Shown here one piece after another: positions 12,701-23,290 of a stretch of 64,000 nucleotides of DNA. This DNA comes from Paragonimus skrjabini miyazakii. Taxonomy: Eukaryota > Platyhelminthes > Trematoda > Plagiorchiida > Troglotrematidae. The stretch spans positions 50,071 through 114,070 of the forward strand of contig JTDE01002134.1 in assembly GCA_014338405.1 (NCBI GenBank). The letters are read 5' to 3'. The position numbers and the translations under genes were made by a program. The notes beneath the pieces were generated by a model. It was not told where the DNA came from, did no database searches, and saw only the letters and a list, made by a program, of their open reading frames with translations. Position 1 is the first letter of the stretch; each line of letters begins with the position of its first letter.

Positions 12701-14446
12701 ATCGATGAGCCCTCGAGTAGAATTTTCTCTCCAAGTTGATCTCACAGAAATCACTAACTTTTTGAGCGGTATTTTGATTACTGATGAATAGTCGGGGATT
12801 TTGGTTTTCAGATAGACTGAACAACGCTCACAATTGATCGCAGTTGATTAACTCCGATAGACTTTGCAATCCTGTATGCAGGCTCTGTTACGTTATCACA
12901 TCAACAAATGGTACAGTAATGAGGGAAAACTCTCCAGTTTTTTGCTATATGTGCACGATTGTGAGGCAGTGCAGCCATGTAACAGACGTTCATTTTACAC
13001 CCTTTTCTCTATTGCCTCCGTTAAGCATTTCATGCATTCAGTTAATTTCTGTTCACAACCTCATGTAACTGAGAAGTTTGCCATATCACTATCCTGTTAA
13101 GCTAAACACACCGCAACATATATGTCGTATACGATAACTATTGATGTGTCAACAATAATTAGACTGATTTACACTTTATTTGAATTTAGTTTAAACGACT
13201 ATAATACACAGCTTCCACTCTAACAACATAGCAGCTTTTTAGAATGCTTACCATATTTAATTTCACTCCTGTCAACTTTGAAATTTGCCATGAGAATAAT
13301 TATTATGCGCTTTGTTATAAAATACATCACATCAACCAAGATGGTCTGAGGTAACCTCGTTTCAGAACAACTTGTGATTAATCCGTGATTTGCGACAGTG
13401 TTATCGTTTTAATCCTGACGCAGAAGCTAGTTTACTGGATGTGAACCAGATTCAAAGAAGCATTTATGTCAGAAATGAAATGTCGAAAACTAAATTGCCA
13501 ACTGTTAATAAGTTGTTCTAAATTCAGAGAACGTTTCCAATAATCGGGAAAGTTTGGGTTACACGTGCCACGATTCCCTCAATCCGTTGAAGGTCAATAT
13601 GGAGAAAATCGGAATGCACGTTGAGCGAGTTTTCGAATGCGTTTTTAAATATTTGCAATCTGCTTATTTGTTCACTTCTAATTCCAAATTTCAATTTTCT
13701 TGAACCGCAATCTATTTTTAAAATGTTTCAACAATCACCGAGTATTGTGTGAATCCTGTGTGTATGCTAATTTTTAACTAACGTTTCTGCATCGTTACTA
13801 TTACGAACCTTATCAGTTCCATCAGGCATCATTTAGGTGACCTCTGACCTAATGTTCACGCTGATTGCAATGAGAAGAGCTCGAACGGTGTTATCGGCTC
13901 ATGACATCTATTTGCCCATTTTTTGCTACTGTCTAAATACATATTTTCGATGCTGTCAGACATATACTGAAAGAAACCTTGCACAAATTACTGCCTTATG
14001 CATTCCACTTGATTGGTACAAAGTGAAGCGAAAGGATCACGGAATGCAAATTTTATTGAAAGAAGTATTGAATCTAACTCACAGATTATTGACTTTGACA
14101 GTTTCACCTACTTCGAAATCTGGCATTCTTCTGTTACAAAGCGTGTTAACCTTACCGCTAATTGCAACAGACAAACTCGGATTCTATCGGCCGACTCCAT
14201 CAAATCAAACAATACGAAACTGAATACTACAAGACGGATGAATAGTGTAAGTGTAACTAACATATAGTTGTTTGTTTTCGAAATTAGTGAATTAAAGATA
14301 GTTATCCCATAAAAACAATTATATAAATATATATCTCAAATAGCACATTATTAATAACCTACCGCGAAGACTTGCATAGTGTCAGCCAACTTCTTTGCGT
14401 TACCATCCAGTTGAAGCACGAAAGAAACTTCGCGAGTTGGCATCAT
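662..14446 (-). CDS. TPH: Tryptophan hydroxylase, partial multi-exon gene
   Basis: Gene model on the minus strand, exons in coding order 14446-14363, 11506-11320, 10527-10391, 9722-9655, 2456-2410, 797-662. The product hydroxylates tryptophan to 5-hydroxytryptophan with tetrahydrobiopterin, iron and oxygen, the committed step of serotonin synthesis in the cytosol of serotonergic neurons. The ACT regulatory fold comes first, then the catalytic domain up to TPEP, just before the usual iron-binding HELLGH motif, which must lie beyond the left edge. RPVAGY, with Tyr where phenylalanine and tyrosine hydroxylases have Leu, and VLMYG favour TPH. Phases match at 14363/11506, 11320/10527, 10391/9722 and 2410/797. 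At least one exon between 9655 and 2456 was not found, and exons upstream of 14446 are unknown. Family assignment is strong; the TPH versus TH or PAH choice is good but not absolute. Confidence 0.9.
798..2409. other. TPH intron
   Basis: Between the IPQLEDVS exon and the RTGF exon. Only short chance reading frames and no recognisable repeat. Confidence 0.75.
2410..2456 (-). CDS. TPH: TPH exon: IPQLEDVS segment
   Basis: A 47-nt exon between acceptor GAAAAG/G and donor GAAAG/GTAAGT. It encodes ESDIPQLEDVSKFLK, matching the conserved (I/V/L)PQLEDVS..LK segment of the catalytic domain that follows the CREY...CGY region in the family. It leaves in phase 1, and its final G joins CA of the next exon to make Ala in FLK-A-RTGF, as expected. 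Confidence 0.92.
2457..9654. other. TPH intron region with an undetected exon
   Basis: The protein parts on either side require roughly 45-60 residues (the WG...YP/K.T.AC...E region of the family) to be encoded here. No segment with the right residues and splice phase was found by eye on the minus strand. The region is AT-rich. The only repeat recognised is a decayed ribozyme-SINE fragment near 4.7 kb. Confidence 0.6.
4696..4760 (-). repeat. Decayed hammerhead part of the tRNA-SINE
   Basis: Read on the minus strand, this matches the ribozyme region of the SINE at 15.7 kb: GCACTA, a loop-stem block, then GGAACTCGAGTC. The catalytic box CTGACGA has become TTGTTAGA, so it cannot be an active hammerhead. 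The tRNA-derived part is not recognisable next to it. It sits in a TPH intron. Confidence 0.6.
9655..9722 (-). CDS. TPH: TPH exon: GFKD...YRKRR segment
   Basis: 68 nt between acceptor TACCAG/GGG and donor AAATA/GTAAGT. It encodes GFKDEEYRKRR followed by IIFADIAFNYK, directly continuing LDADHP of the previous exon in phase 0. The YRKRR...FAD(I/L)A.NYK pattern is highly conserved in TPH. It leaves in phase 2, so the next exon must complete a TA- codon (Tyr). That next exon was not found. Confidence 0.93.
9723..10390. other. TPH intron
   Basis: Intron between the DADHP and GFKD exons, phase 0. No repeat or other gene recognised; the reading frame at 9868-10059 on the plus strand looks like chance. 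Confidence 0.8.
10391..10527 (-). CDS. TPH: TPH exon: catalytic domain entry
   Basis: 137 nt bounded by acceptor CTGCAG/GC and donor CCA/GTGAGT. It encodes HVPWFPRHVSELDEVSN followed by VLMYGKDLDADHP, the start of the catalytic domain shared by all aromatic amino acid hydroxylases. VLMYG with DADHP is the TPH-like version; tyrosine hydroxylase typically has DLDHP. It enters in phase 1 and leaves in phase 0, agreeing with both neighbours. Confidence 0.95.
10528..11319. other. TPH intron
   Basis: Intron between the end of the ACT domain and the catalytic entry exon, phase 1. AT-rich, no recognised elements. Confidence 0.8.
11320..11506 (-). CDS. TPH: TPH exon: remainder of ACT domain
   Basis: 187 nt, 62 codons plus one base. 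It starts after a pyrimidine-rich tract ending CTGAAG and ends with donor TCTG/GTAAGT. The peptide contains LSHLETRQK, equivalent to the conserved H(I/L)ES/TR segment of hydroxylase regulatory domains. An acidic stretch (SIEEETVEDLTKAL) follows, matching the second helix, and the exon ends at EEPSG. Leaving in phase 1, it joins the next exon with a split glycine codon. A second possible donor (AAAG/GTGAGG) 17 bases further on would break the phase. Confidence 0.85.
11507..14362. other. TPH intron with an old SINE copy
   Basis: Intron splitting the ACT domain, phase 0. It contains the degenerate tRNA-SINE at 12.5-12.87 kb; nothing else recognised. Confidence 0.75.
12520..12870 (-). mobile_element. 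Degenerate copy of the hammerhead tRNA-SINE
   Basis: On the minus strand the blocks of the SINE at 40.0-40.4 kb recur: ATCGATTGG, CGATCGGGCAACC..GATCATT, a decayed tRNA-like stretch (GGCGCAGAGCAGCGGTCAACACGG in outline) and a broken B box near 12537-12549. Beyond its head, at 12790-12870, lie ACAATTGATCGCAG and TAGTCGGGGATTT, blocks found at the other end of or flanking the other copies. This could be a head-to-tail dimer. The ribozyme is not preserved. Confidence 0.5.
14363..14446 (-). CDS. TPH: TPH exon: start of ACT regulatory domain
   Basis: In-frame peptide begins MMPTREVSFVLQ and ends LADTMQVFA, the beta strand and first helix of the ACT domain that precedes the HLE(S/T)R motif in the next exon. 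The donor on the minus strand is GCG/GTAGGT, phase 0, fitting the phase-0 start of the 11506 exon. The upstream limit is uncertain: the frame stays open to about 14510, with possible acceptors ending in AG near 14480 and 14510. The ATG pair at 14446-14441 could be internal or a start codon. Identity rests on position, phase and weak ACT-domain similarity. Confidence 0.7.
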
Positions 14447-15600
14447 TCGGCGAAATTTTATTTCTCTTTTTCGAATTGTCAGTTTTGCTTTTTGTTTACA
14501 GTAGGATACTATTTTTAATACAGTTCAAAAAAGAACAGTACTTATCGTTTACTACACACATTAAATTGGAGTATAAATTTGAATGTGATAACGGTTTACA
14601 ACCTGTTAAATGCCGTCACGAGTAATAAAATCAAAACACGCATTGAAAATGACCAGGAAACGTTACAAGGCTATGGAATATATCCTTGGTGCACAACTAA
14701 AAGCTTCATGGAATAAATAGTCAGAATTGCATTTTAAAATGGCGCACTATAACAGAGTCCAAATATATTGGTATAACATAATGTTAATACAGCTGATCCT
14801 GCTTACGAAAAACCAACTCAAGGTTGGATAGCCGGCTAATTATCGTTTAACAGTTTCTGATGAAAGCGAAAGAGAAGTATTTAGAACACTAAAACTCATA
14901 GGATATCGAGCATGAAGTCATCTATTTAACCATTCATTTCGGATCCTCAGAAGAAATATGTTTGGAAATCAAACAGTACAACTTGATAGCATGTCGAGAA
15001 TCAACCCCAGGTTCAAGACAACATTTTCATAGTTTACTAATTGTAACTATTGGTGACAACTCATAATTAGTGGCATAATCCACTCAGTATAAGTAACAAG
15101 GGCGGGTGGTCCTTCTAACATGTGATCTGGTTTGAAAACATTCGGTACAACACAACTCAAAGCCCTCCAAATTTGTTACTCCGTACTATTACGGTAAATG
15201 TTTTAACCATTGTCAATTCAAAATTGGTCATAAATAATATATAGATAATCAGGATGCATACTTTTTGGAAAGAATTGCACAAAAACTCACACCCAGCTTT
15301 GTATATGACTTTCCTACCTCCTCTGGATATCTGCACGACACGTGATACTAAGCTAACTTGGCCTATCCTACTTTAAACTTGTCTTGGGTTTATCCGAAAC
15401 CCGGCCACTGTGTCGTGCAACACAGTCATTTTGTGTACATTGCTAGCCGCTAGTCCGCAGAGCTTTTCAATCGAGTTGGGACCAAAAATCAGGCAGGCCA
15501 TTCTGAAACTTGAAATTTCAAAAGAGGAAGGTAATTTTGTTGTGCAAATTGTGGACACTATTGTATTGTACCGACGAAGGTGAGCAAAATGATACCGTTG
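14447..15600. other. No recognised gene; possible 5' part of TPH
   Basis: Upstream of the last identified TPH exon. N-terminal exons, if they follow the family layout, could be here or further right, but that part of the protein is poorly conserved and none can be supported. Confidence 0.5.
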
Positions 15601-15649
15601 AAACGTGATGAATGTTAGCTGCTTACCTTCGATGTTACGTTTATATTTC

Positions 15650-15910
15650 AATTTGAACATCAGCCACAATTGATCGAAGTTGTCGCATTCTCTTAGACTA
15701 TCCAGTCGGCCCCTTTCGAAAAAAAGCACTAGACTCGAGTTTCGCTCTCGTTAGGGCTCGTCAGTAGTGCATATCACCGTCAATGCCGGGACTTGAACCA
15801 CAGACACGCTGTTCATGAGGCAACCGTGTTTACGACTGCGTCACTGACCTCATATCACATCATATGTGAACGCTCAATCACTTTCGCTTGTGAGTAATGA
15901 TCGAAAACTT
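15650..15910 (-). mobile_element. tRNA-derived SINE with hammerhead ribozyme
   Basis: Minus strand, 5' to 3': a block GATCATTACTCACAAGCGAAAG, a tRNA-like region with A box GACGCAGTCG and a perfect B box GGTTCAAGTCC (15799-15789), then a hammerhead fold (15770-15726), then a tail CGAAAGGGGCCGACTGG...GATCAATTGTGGCTG shared with the copy at 40.3 kb. The layout (Pol III promoter followed by a hammerhead) is that of the Sm-alpha elements known in schistosomes. Ends are approximate. Confidence 0.8.
15726..15770 (-). ncRNA. Hammerhead ribozyme, apparently intact core
   Basis: Minus strand: stem I GCACTA/TAGTGC (6 bp, perfect), core CTGACGA, stem II GCCCT/AGAGC with one mismatch and loop AACG, core GAAA, short stem III AC-TCGA-GT, then cleavage base C at 15732. 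All invariant positions (CUGANGA, GAAA, U16.1, H17=C) are present. The type I arrangement with a very short stem III is typical of retroelement hammerheads. Confidence 0.85.
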
Positions 15911-18900
15911 ATTTTATCGGAGATTGCCAGTTCAGTCAAACCAGTCTTTGAAAATACACTTTAAACTCTCATTTAAACCTTATCATTAGTGTATTGATTA
16001 AACTGTACTCCTTCGTTAAACTAATATCCACGTACAGCCGGTTAATCTGTTTTGAGTTGTTCTTTTCATTGGGCATCACAACATCCAAATGTTTTTTCTC
16101 AGCCAACGCGTTAGTGAAATAGGTGCCGAACGAAAGTCAACAAAAGTGTTTTTGTAGGCTCTACCCTATTGACATAGCTCATTGAGTAGTTGCACTTATG
16201 TTGTCGACACACTCCACGCTCAGTAAGCTCGTGGTGAACACAAAATTCAGGGTTGGTAGGTGGTTGATGTGGAGCTTGCAAAAAAATGTCTCAGGTAGGT
16301 GGTAAAATATAGTATATTAACGGGCAAAGTGTGCATTCGTAAATGATACATTTACAGAAATCTGGTTGATATAAACTGTCGGCAGAAGTGATAACCCTAA
16401 AATGCCCAGTAGTGGAAGAGGCTGTTGCCATCGGAGAACAACAAAATGTATCCTTTTGTTTCCAGCGGAACCATTGGTGAAGTAGTTAACTTTTCGGGTT
16501 TCTTAAGTAAACTGCAATGACACTCACTAGTTATGAGAATCTCATGCAAGCGTCATGTGCGCGATCCCTATCTGAGAGACAGAAACAAAAAAGCTGGAAT
16601 GCATTAGAGAATGTTGCGCTGTATACGGAGTTTTACAAGGTGGACTTGACTTGCTCGGACAGGCTAACATTCACCTTGCTTTATCCTAATGGAAGACTCT
16701 GTGGGTGGGTGATATGCAGTAGGCAGAAATGCACTGGTATTAGAATTCTATGGCGAGCCAAAAGTCTGGTTTCATATACATGGGTGGCTGACCAAGTTGA
16801 TCTTATTGGGTTTCAACTGCATTCTTAGAGATGAATCAAATACCTTCCTTATTTGTGACTTTTATTTGAAATGTGAAATCAGAAGAGCTTTCTGTCATAA
16901 TGTGTACACGAAATAGGTCAATTCTCAAGTTATCAGATAACTCAATGCCTGTATAGTACAACAGTAAAGCCCAGTGGAGTCCACTGGCCATATGTATCTA
17001 ACAGCAAGAAATAAAACGTGGGCTGGAATTTGCATCACCACGTTTGTTATTTGATGACTCATATTTTAAACACAAAAAGGCGAGCTTATTTAGAATTGCC
17101 GCGAACAAAGTAGACAACCATAATTGCCCTATGGTTTGCTAACGATTGGTTCTTGCAGATCAGTTTTCCAAAATTTAAATACTGAAATTAACCCAGTGTA
17201 CTCTCTTCATCTTCCGGAAGTTAGTCAAATTAGGCATAATGATGTAGATTGCGCTGTGATCATAAACTGCTGGTTATGAACCAGCTGTTTGTAATTAGTA
17301 CTGAACAAATGCAAACGGGAAGTGAGAAATCCTGAACTATTCGTTGATAGTCAAGAACATCAATGCATGAAATTCGACAACTGAAGGAATCCTTCACTTA
17401 GAATGACGCTACTGTTGATGCAACCTACACTTCAAATTTGGAATCTCAAACTATTTCAGTGTTTTGTTGTAGTTCCTAGTAATCTGATGTATTCTTCGAT
17501 TTGTGCTTTTTTTATGCAGGATGGAAAACATGAACAAAAACGCAATATGTGAACTCGGTTCGTTTCACTGAATAAACGAAGCAATAAACGTAGATATTGT
17601 ACTGTGTAATCACATAAAAATAAGGCAAACGTTGCCACTAGTAAAAGTGTATTCTAATGCCTAACATCCTCTATTTTAACAAAGTTTGGGAAAAGTATAC
17701 TGTTGAGTCGGTCAAACATACTGAACAGTTGGACCGTACATACTGCATTTTGCATACACTTATTATAAAATACATAGAGTTCTCGGCAAGATATGATTGA
17801 GTACGACTTTAGGCCACATAGTTCGAGACTTACTCAGCTTCTGGTCAAACCTCTTTGGATTCACACTGGATACTAGGTGTGTTGGAAACCGCAAGTGGTA
17901 ATGCTTACACCAATTGTGATTCTACAAGGCAGTCAGTTCAACCGAGCACGCACGACCTCCAGTAATGAGCATCTTAATGAAGTCAAGTTTTGATTGTCTG
18001 AAGTGCACAAGTGTGAATGTGCACATACCTGATGCGAAATATCGCACTGCGGTTTAGAATGTCTCGTCAGTTGCTCAGATATCGTCGACCTTGAGTAATT
18101 GAAATACTTAATACAAACACATCTTAGATGAGCAAAGCAACCTTTTCCCGTAACAAATTTGAACAGAGAAGTCAGAAACAGTTTTTTGGACAATTTTAGA
18201 TATTAAAAATTCAACTATTCACCACATTAGCAGCAGTATCAATGAACAGGTAGATGAAGAAATTTAATATGTTATAAGGGTTGATCCTTAAATAAAACCT
18301 AGAATATTATCAAAGTGTTACTTTTTCAGGAAAGTTTTATTAAGTAACCATGGGCAGGTGGAAGTCTCACAAGTTATTATTTGATAGTTGTGGTCACGAT
18401 AACGGGAAGAGTTTACATATAATTAGTTTCACGTTTAGCTTCGATCGTGTCAAAATGTCATGCGCATGTAATAATTTAAGCGCAGTCAAACAACTGTATT
18501 AAGTATTGCTTGTTTGTCTTCACTGTTCATTGCCGGATAGAGCAGACAAGCATTCAGTAGGCTGTAGTAACAATCCTTATCATCGCCCTTATTGTTGGCG
18601 TCCAACAAAATCGTGAGTCTACATGTTTCAGTACCGTAACTACTTTTCGGACAGATACGATTTGTGTTGTTCCAATAAATCTTCTGGTTTGTCATCACCG
18701 CCTACAGTAATTTCTAGTTCATGCTTGCGATTACTTTCAGTTAGCGGGTTGGACAACTAATATTGACTTGTTACTTTCGGATAACGTTGCAATCCGTATT
18801 GGTGTTTAATTAGCAAAGACTATAAGACATCTCAGCTACCCCACATAAACTACGTGGCCAACTTCAAAACTAGACACTACACGCTAGAAGCACTCTCTAT

Positions 18901-20425
18901 CTGCGTTTGGAATATAAGGCATCTAATTTGTTATCAGCAGGTAATTTCATTACACGTCAAAGAAAATCTCTGTTACAGAAACGCTTACTTGTGTTTTATG
19001 GTATTTTTCCTGAATACTAAAACCAGCTGTCTTTTTATATAGGCTGAGTTGAACAGACATATTCTGTCGCGTTTCATTCTTCACCATCATGTGCAAATCA
19101 CCGGCAAATATCCGGTTGCCAAACCACTGCCATCATGTATGTTGTCCGATAGGCAAACAGAGGTAGAACTGCGTCCACAAAGCTCACTGTCCAAATCCCA
19201 TGTTCAACTTTGCAAATCACACCATTTGCAAGGGATTAGGCAACAAATCTCTCAATTTACGGAACTTGACACAAACAGCTTTTGAAAGAATCGAATCTTG
19301 CAATAAGTTTGATACGGGATTATAAGGAATGTGATGAGCAAAGCCCAATGCGTCTTGGTTGTCAACATAGCAGTATTTACCATCAAACAAACCAACGGAT
19401 ACAGTTATCGTGGTCACGCTATGCGAGAAAATATCTAACCAGAGGCTGAAAGCAAACGTTACCAAACCTTGAAATTTAAGCCATTTCAATAGCGTCATCA
19501 TTTCGCGTTTTAAAAATGACAGAGTTAGTGGTTCTCAAAGTAAGTGAGAAGGTATTTCACGCCCACACGCAGAATTTATTGTATTTTATTGATCACATCG
19601 GAACAGTTATCTGTTGCCGACTTCCAAATAGTTAACAGACCATTTAAAGTCGTAGTATAATATGAAAAATCAACGAGACAGGGTTTAGGCGACCAGGATT
19701 ATGCATACGCTATTAAAAACAACAAATTATTATGCCATTTCTGCTATACTGTTCATTAGGCTTTGACAGAAACAACTTTTATCTTTTAAGAAGCTAAACG
19801 TACATTCTTCTAGTTGGATCCATTACATACATTCGTGTTGGTTGCAAGGCGTGTTACATATACATAAGCATATTGCCGCAAAAAAGACTACACATCAAAC
19901 ACTAAGGTGTATTTCGTCGTTTAGTTGAGCGGCTGTTAGAATCAGGGCAATTTAAGCGTTACAGTCGGGGCACAGTTCCAGCTACTGATTAGACATCACC
20001 ATGACTTCCCATATGTCAGGAAACTGTTAATTTTCTCCAGACATTATTAGAATGAATGATAGTTCTCAGTTACTTCATTACAGAATAAACTTGAGAACAA
20101 CAGCTCAAAGCGAATTCGGATCTTGTTCGGCATACTAACGAAGGATTTTTGGGTAAAATGATTTCTCGAGATAAGAAGTAATCAACTAAATAACCAGCAG
20201 TACCAAATGTGAACTTTTGGTTACTGCGAGCAGGTGCACGACGATGCTGTTCGCCTTTTTTTCCGGATCTAATAGGGGTTAGAAGCAAGATACTGACCCA
20301 GTTCGTGGTAGTATAATCATTTCACGCAGGTCAACTGAAGTTCAGTAGATGCTGATTCATACAGACTTTACAAAAACAAGCGCACATAAACGAAACAGAT
20401 TATGACATTGCCTGACTATTAGAAG
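15911..20425. other. No recognised gene or repeat
   Basis: AT-rich sequence with scattered short open frames on both strands. Frames at 16517-16828 (+), 18486-18698 (-), 19049-19285 (+) and 19217-19501 (-) are of fair complexity but match nothing I recognise and lack convincing splice context. Confidence 0.5.
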
Positions 20426-20430
20426 AACGT

Positions 20431-20475
20431 GTAGCGAACAAGCTTGTTTTCGGTGATTCATCATCAGGCTAAATA
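20431..20475 (-). ncRNA. Candidate hammerhead ribozyme with weak stem II
   Basis: Minus strand: TAGC, CTGATGA, TGAATCACC, GAAA, stem III AACAAGCTTGTT, C (20436), GCTA. Both cores, a 4-bp stem I (TAGC/GCTA), a perfect stem III and a permitted cleavage base are in the correct order. Stem II is the problem: the first pair would be U-C and only one inner pair follows. It may be a decayed member or a coincidence. Confidence 0.4.
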
Positions 20476-22535
20476 TAACACATTTATATGGGTTAATCAT
20501 GTGAGAAAATATACAGTAATTAATCGAACGGATTGTTATCAGTTTCAGAAAGTTCACTTCGATTGTACAAATTATTTATGGCTGTTACGATGACGGTCTT
20601 GATTACGTAATCTGTTCTTGCCGAACGTGGACATCTGACCATGGAAGATTCATTGTTTTGACGAAGCGCTTTTGAATATATTTTTGATACATTACATGCC
20701 TGAATAGTGCAGGGAAAAGCCCTTATAAGTTTTAAAGTTCATCCGCTATATAAAACAGGAGTTTCTCACTAAACAATGTACTGCGTGGTATGTGAGCACC
20801 TATGCACCGACAGCGAAGTCTGCAGTACGGTAATTTCTACTTAAAATGTTCGGTCTGTAAGTTTTGCGCGGTGTTATTAGAAATCGTTCTGAATTAAAGT
20901 AGTCTATTCCGTACTACTCAGCTTGAAGAGCAGGTCAAATTTGATGTAGTAATCTTGAAAAATTGCTTGGTGCTGTCTAATGGTGTTCTGCCTATCCAGT
21001 AAGTTGTTTTAAATTACTTACGGGCCAGTTATAAGTGAAAAGTTTCATTAATTGAATATTTTCTTACAACAGTTAAAAATGCCATCTTCATTTTGCTTGT
21101 GCTCACTCTTCTCGCTATTGCATTTTACCAGGATTTCTGCTTTCTATAAGAGTTGAATGCTTGAGGATTATTGATAATTTTGGAACGTTGCGTGTTGAAC
21201 AACACATCCATGTCACGAAAGTTTGATGTACCATTCTTGTAAGTCCATAACGACCAAACTCATAAACTTTCAATCAGCATTTTTGATAGAAAGTAACGGT
21301 ACTGGAAACTTTAAACAACTTTCGGCCAAATTGTTTGTAATAAAAGAAAATATAAACTACTCGGTTTCTCAAAAAGAAATGTTTCCAAGAAGAACTTCTT
21401 CACCTAGTAGATGAATCTTGATGGGCAAGAAGAGAGTGAAACACAGTTACCGGTCTGAAGAAGACCGAACCTAAACTGAAAATAATATAGCTTTTTGAAA
21501 ACTCTACTAGCGCACAATTAATGGTCCCAAAATTATAATTTCTGTTCTCATGAAAATGAATGATAATATTCTTAAAACAAATTTTGTCGAAACCAGAGGA
21601 TAAAGTAGAACAGACATGAATGGAACGATCTGTCAGAAAGGGGAAAATGTTTTAAGTGGCTTTGGTGTACTCCGGTAAGCAAATTGGGATTACAAATCAA
21701 ATATACAATTTTAACCTGGAGTGGTATAGACTGTTTCAATGTATTTGCCCGTTCTTTATGCCAGAAACTGATTTGCACCTTCCGAACTGCATCCGTTTGA
21801 AAATTTTCAATAATGTGTTTGCGAGTATGCCAGTGACGTATGAGCAAAGTAACGGAAAGTCTTTAGCTAATGAGGATCGATTATGTAGTGGAACATTCGG
21901 TGAAATTTTATCCACGTATGTGTCGCATTTCAGTCTATAAACAATGGTGAACTCTGCTTGAAATTTTGGGATGATGCTCAAAGTTAACGACTAAGATCCA
22001 CAACGAAGTATTAGAATAAGTTGCCAGTTTGAATAATTATAACACAGAAGCGCTTTTTGCTGATGAAAAATACATAGGACCAAATAGACTGTCCTAGTAC
22101 TTATTCAATAGACTCACTACAACAAAATTGCCTGGCTCTGAATATTTAAAATTATAGTATGCGAGTCAGGTTTTCGAAGGGCTTGAAAAAAAACATTGGA
22201 TCGAACATGAACAGATGTTGTACAGGTATAAACTCACAGTTGTTTAAAAAACACTGAGATGAGGACTGTTATTAAAACGATTGCTTTTACGAAGTGATTA
22301 CGTAGCACCGAGATAACAACTGCATCGTCATCTTGTCTAGTCACCTTTGAGCTCATAATTATAGAGTCGCAAGACCCATGAAGAAAGATTCAGCAATGAC
22401 CGAAGTGTGTGGATGGTAGATGGGTGGGAATATTTGTAAAGTGGTAGTTATGCATGAAGAATGGAATACTGGCAAACGTAGACTCTTTCGACTGTCAGTA
22501 TCTAAGACACTTCGAGGAAGAGACAATAATTGAAT
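20476..22535. other. No recognised gene or repeat
   Basis: AT-rich. The overlapping open frames at 21572-21981 read on both strands and show no family features. Confidence 0.5.
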
Positions 22536-22539
22536 TTCA

Positions 22540-23290
22540 TTAGTTTCTCTCCCATACAATAAAAACGCCCGTTGGTTCGTTGTTCATTTAACAAAAACAC
22601 GAACTATATGTACGGGTGATGCTCTAGATACGAAATTGAAATTTATCCGTGGAACCCTGGTTTCTAGCGGTTATCCACAGAATTTTATTGACTTTTACAG
22701 TAGAACGAAAGTAATAAATCTACAAGAAGCGTATATTTTGAAGAAATCGGTGTACATGCAGTTACCGTACAAAGGAGATAGTAATACGTCGTTTCTAACG
22801 CGACGGCTGACACAAGTCATCCAACGGACGTAAAACGCAGCTACCTTGCGTTTACTCAGTCGCACCAAGTCACCCTTACTTTTCCACATTAAGACGCGGA
22901 TATTAGAGCTGTCCACTTCAGTGTACTTTCCAGTTCACCTGCAGCTGCGGTAACGTTTACATTGGCAGAACTGATTGACCCCTGCACCTTAGGATCAAGG
23001 AACACATTTCTAAATATATCGAAGATTTGATGTGTGGCGTGACGCGTCGCGACCATACCAAATGACGCAAGCCGGCTTTTTCGATTGCCAGACATCTGCT
23101 GGAGACCGGGCATGTGGTCGACCCGAAAGACGCTTAATGCGTTGATGCGTCATCACATTCCTGTCATGCTTAAGTCATTCAAGGCGCTGTTTGGTATGCG
23201 TAGCGAGACAGTCTTCTGCGTGCACAAGCTGTTGACTTTGAGCCTCCGTCTGTCATGGTTTTGACCAATGACAGACTAGTGTACACACTG
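22540..23290 (+). mobile_element. Penelope-like element fragment (RT tail and GIY-YIG)
   Basis: Broken plus-strand coding sequence. From about 22560 it reads as the end of a PLE reverse transcriptase (TKTRTICTGDAL, then GYPQNFID and LPYKGDSNTSFLTRRL). After a frameshift near 22833 it enters the GIY-YIG endonuclease: FTCSCGNVYIGRTD from about 22931, a stop codon, then LRIKEHISKYIEDL and SIARHLLETGHVVDP. The CxC before YIGRT is typical of PLE nucleases. Several stops show it is dead. It probably began as a longer element cut at its 5' end. Confidence 0.85.

Noticed and set aside
13837..14223. 128-codon plus-strand open frame
   Set aside because: It lies in a TPH intron on the other strand; composition follows the local base bias and no motif is seen.
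19049..19501. Plus and minus open frames with fair complexity and an acceptor-like tract before 19045
   Set aside because: Overlapping opposite frames, no recognised domain and no partner exons.
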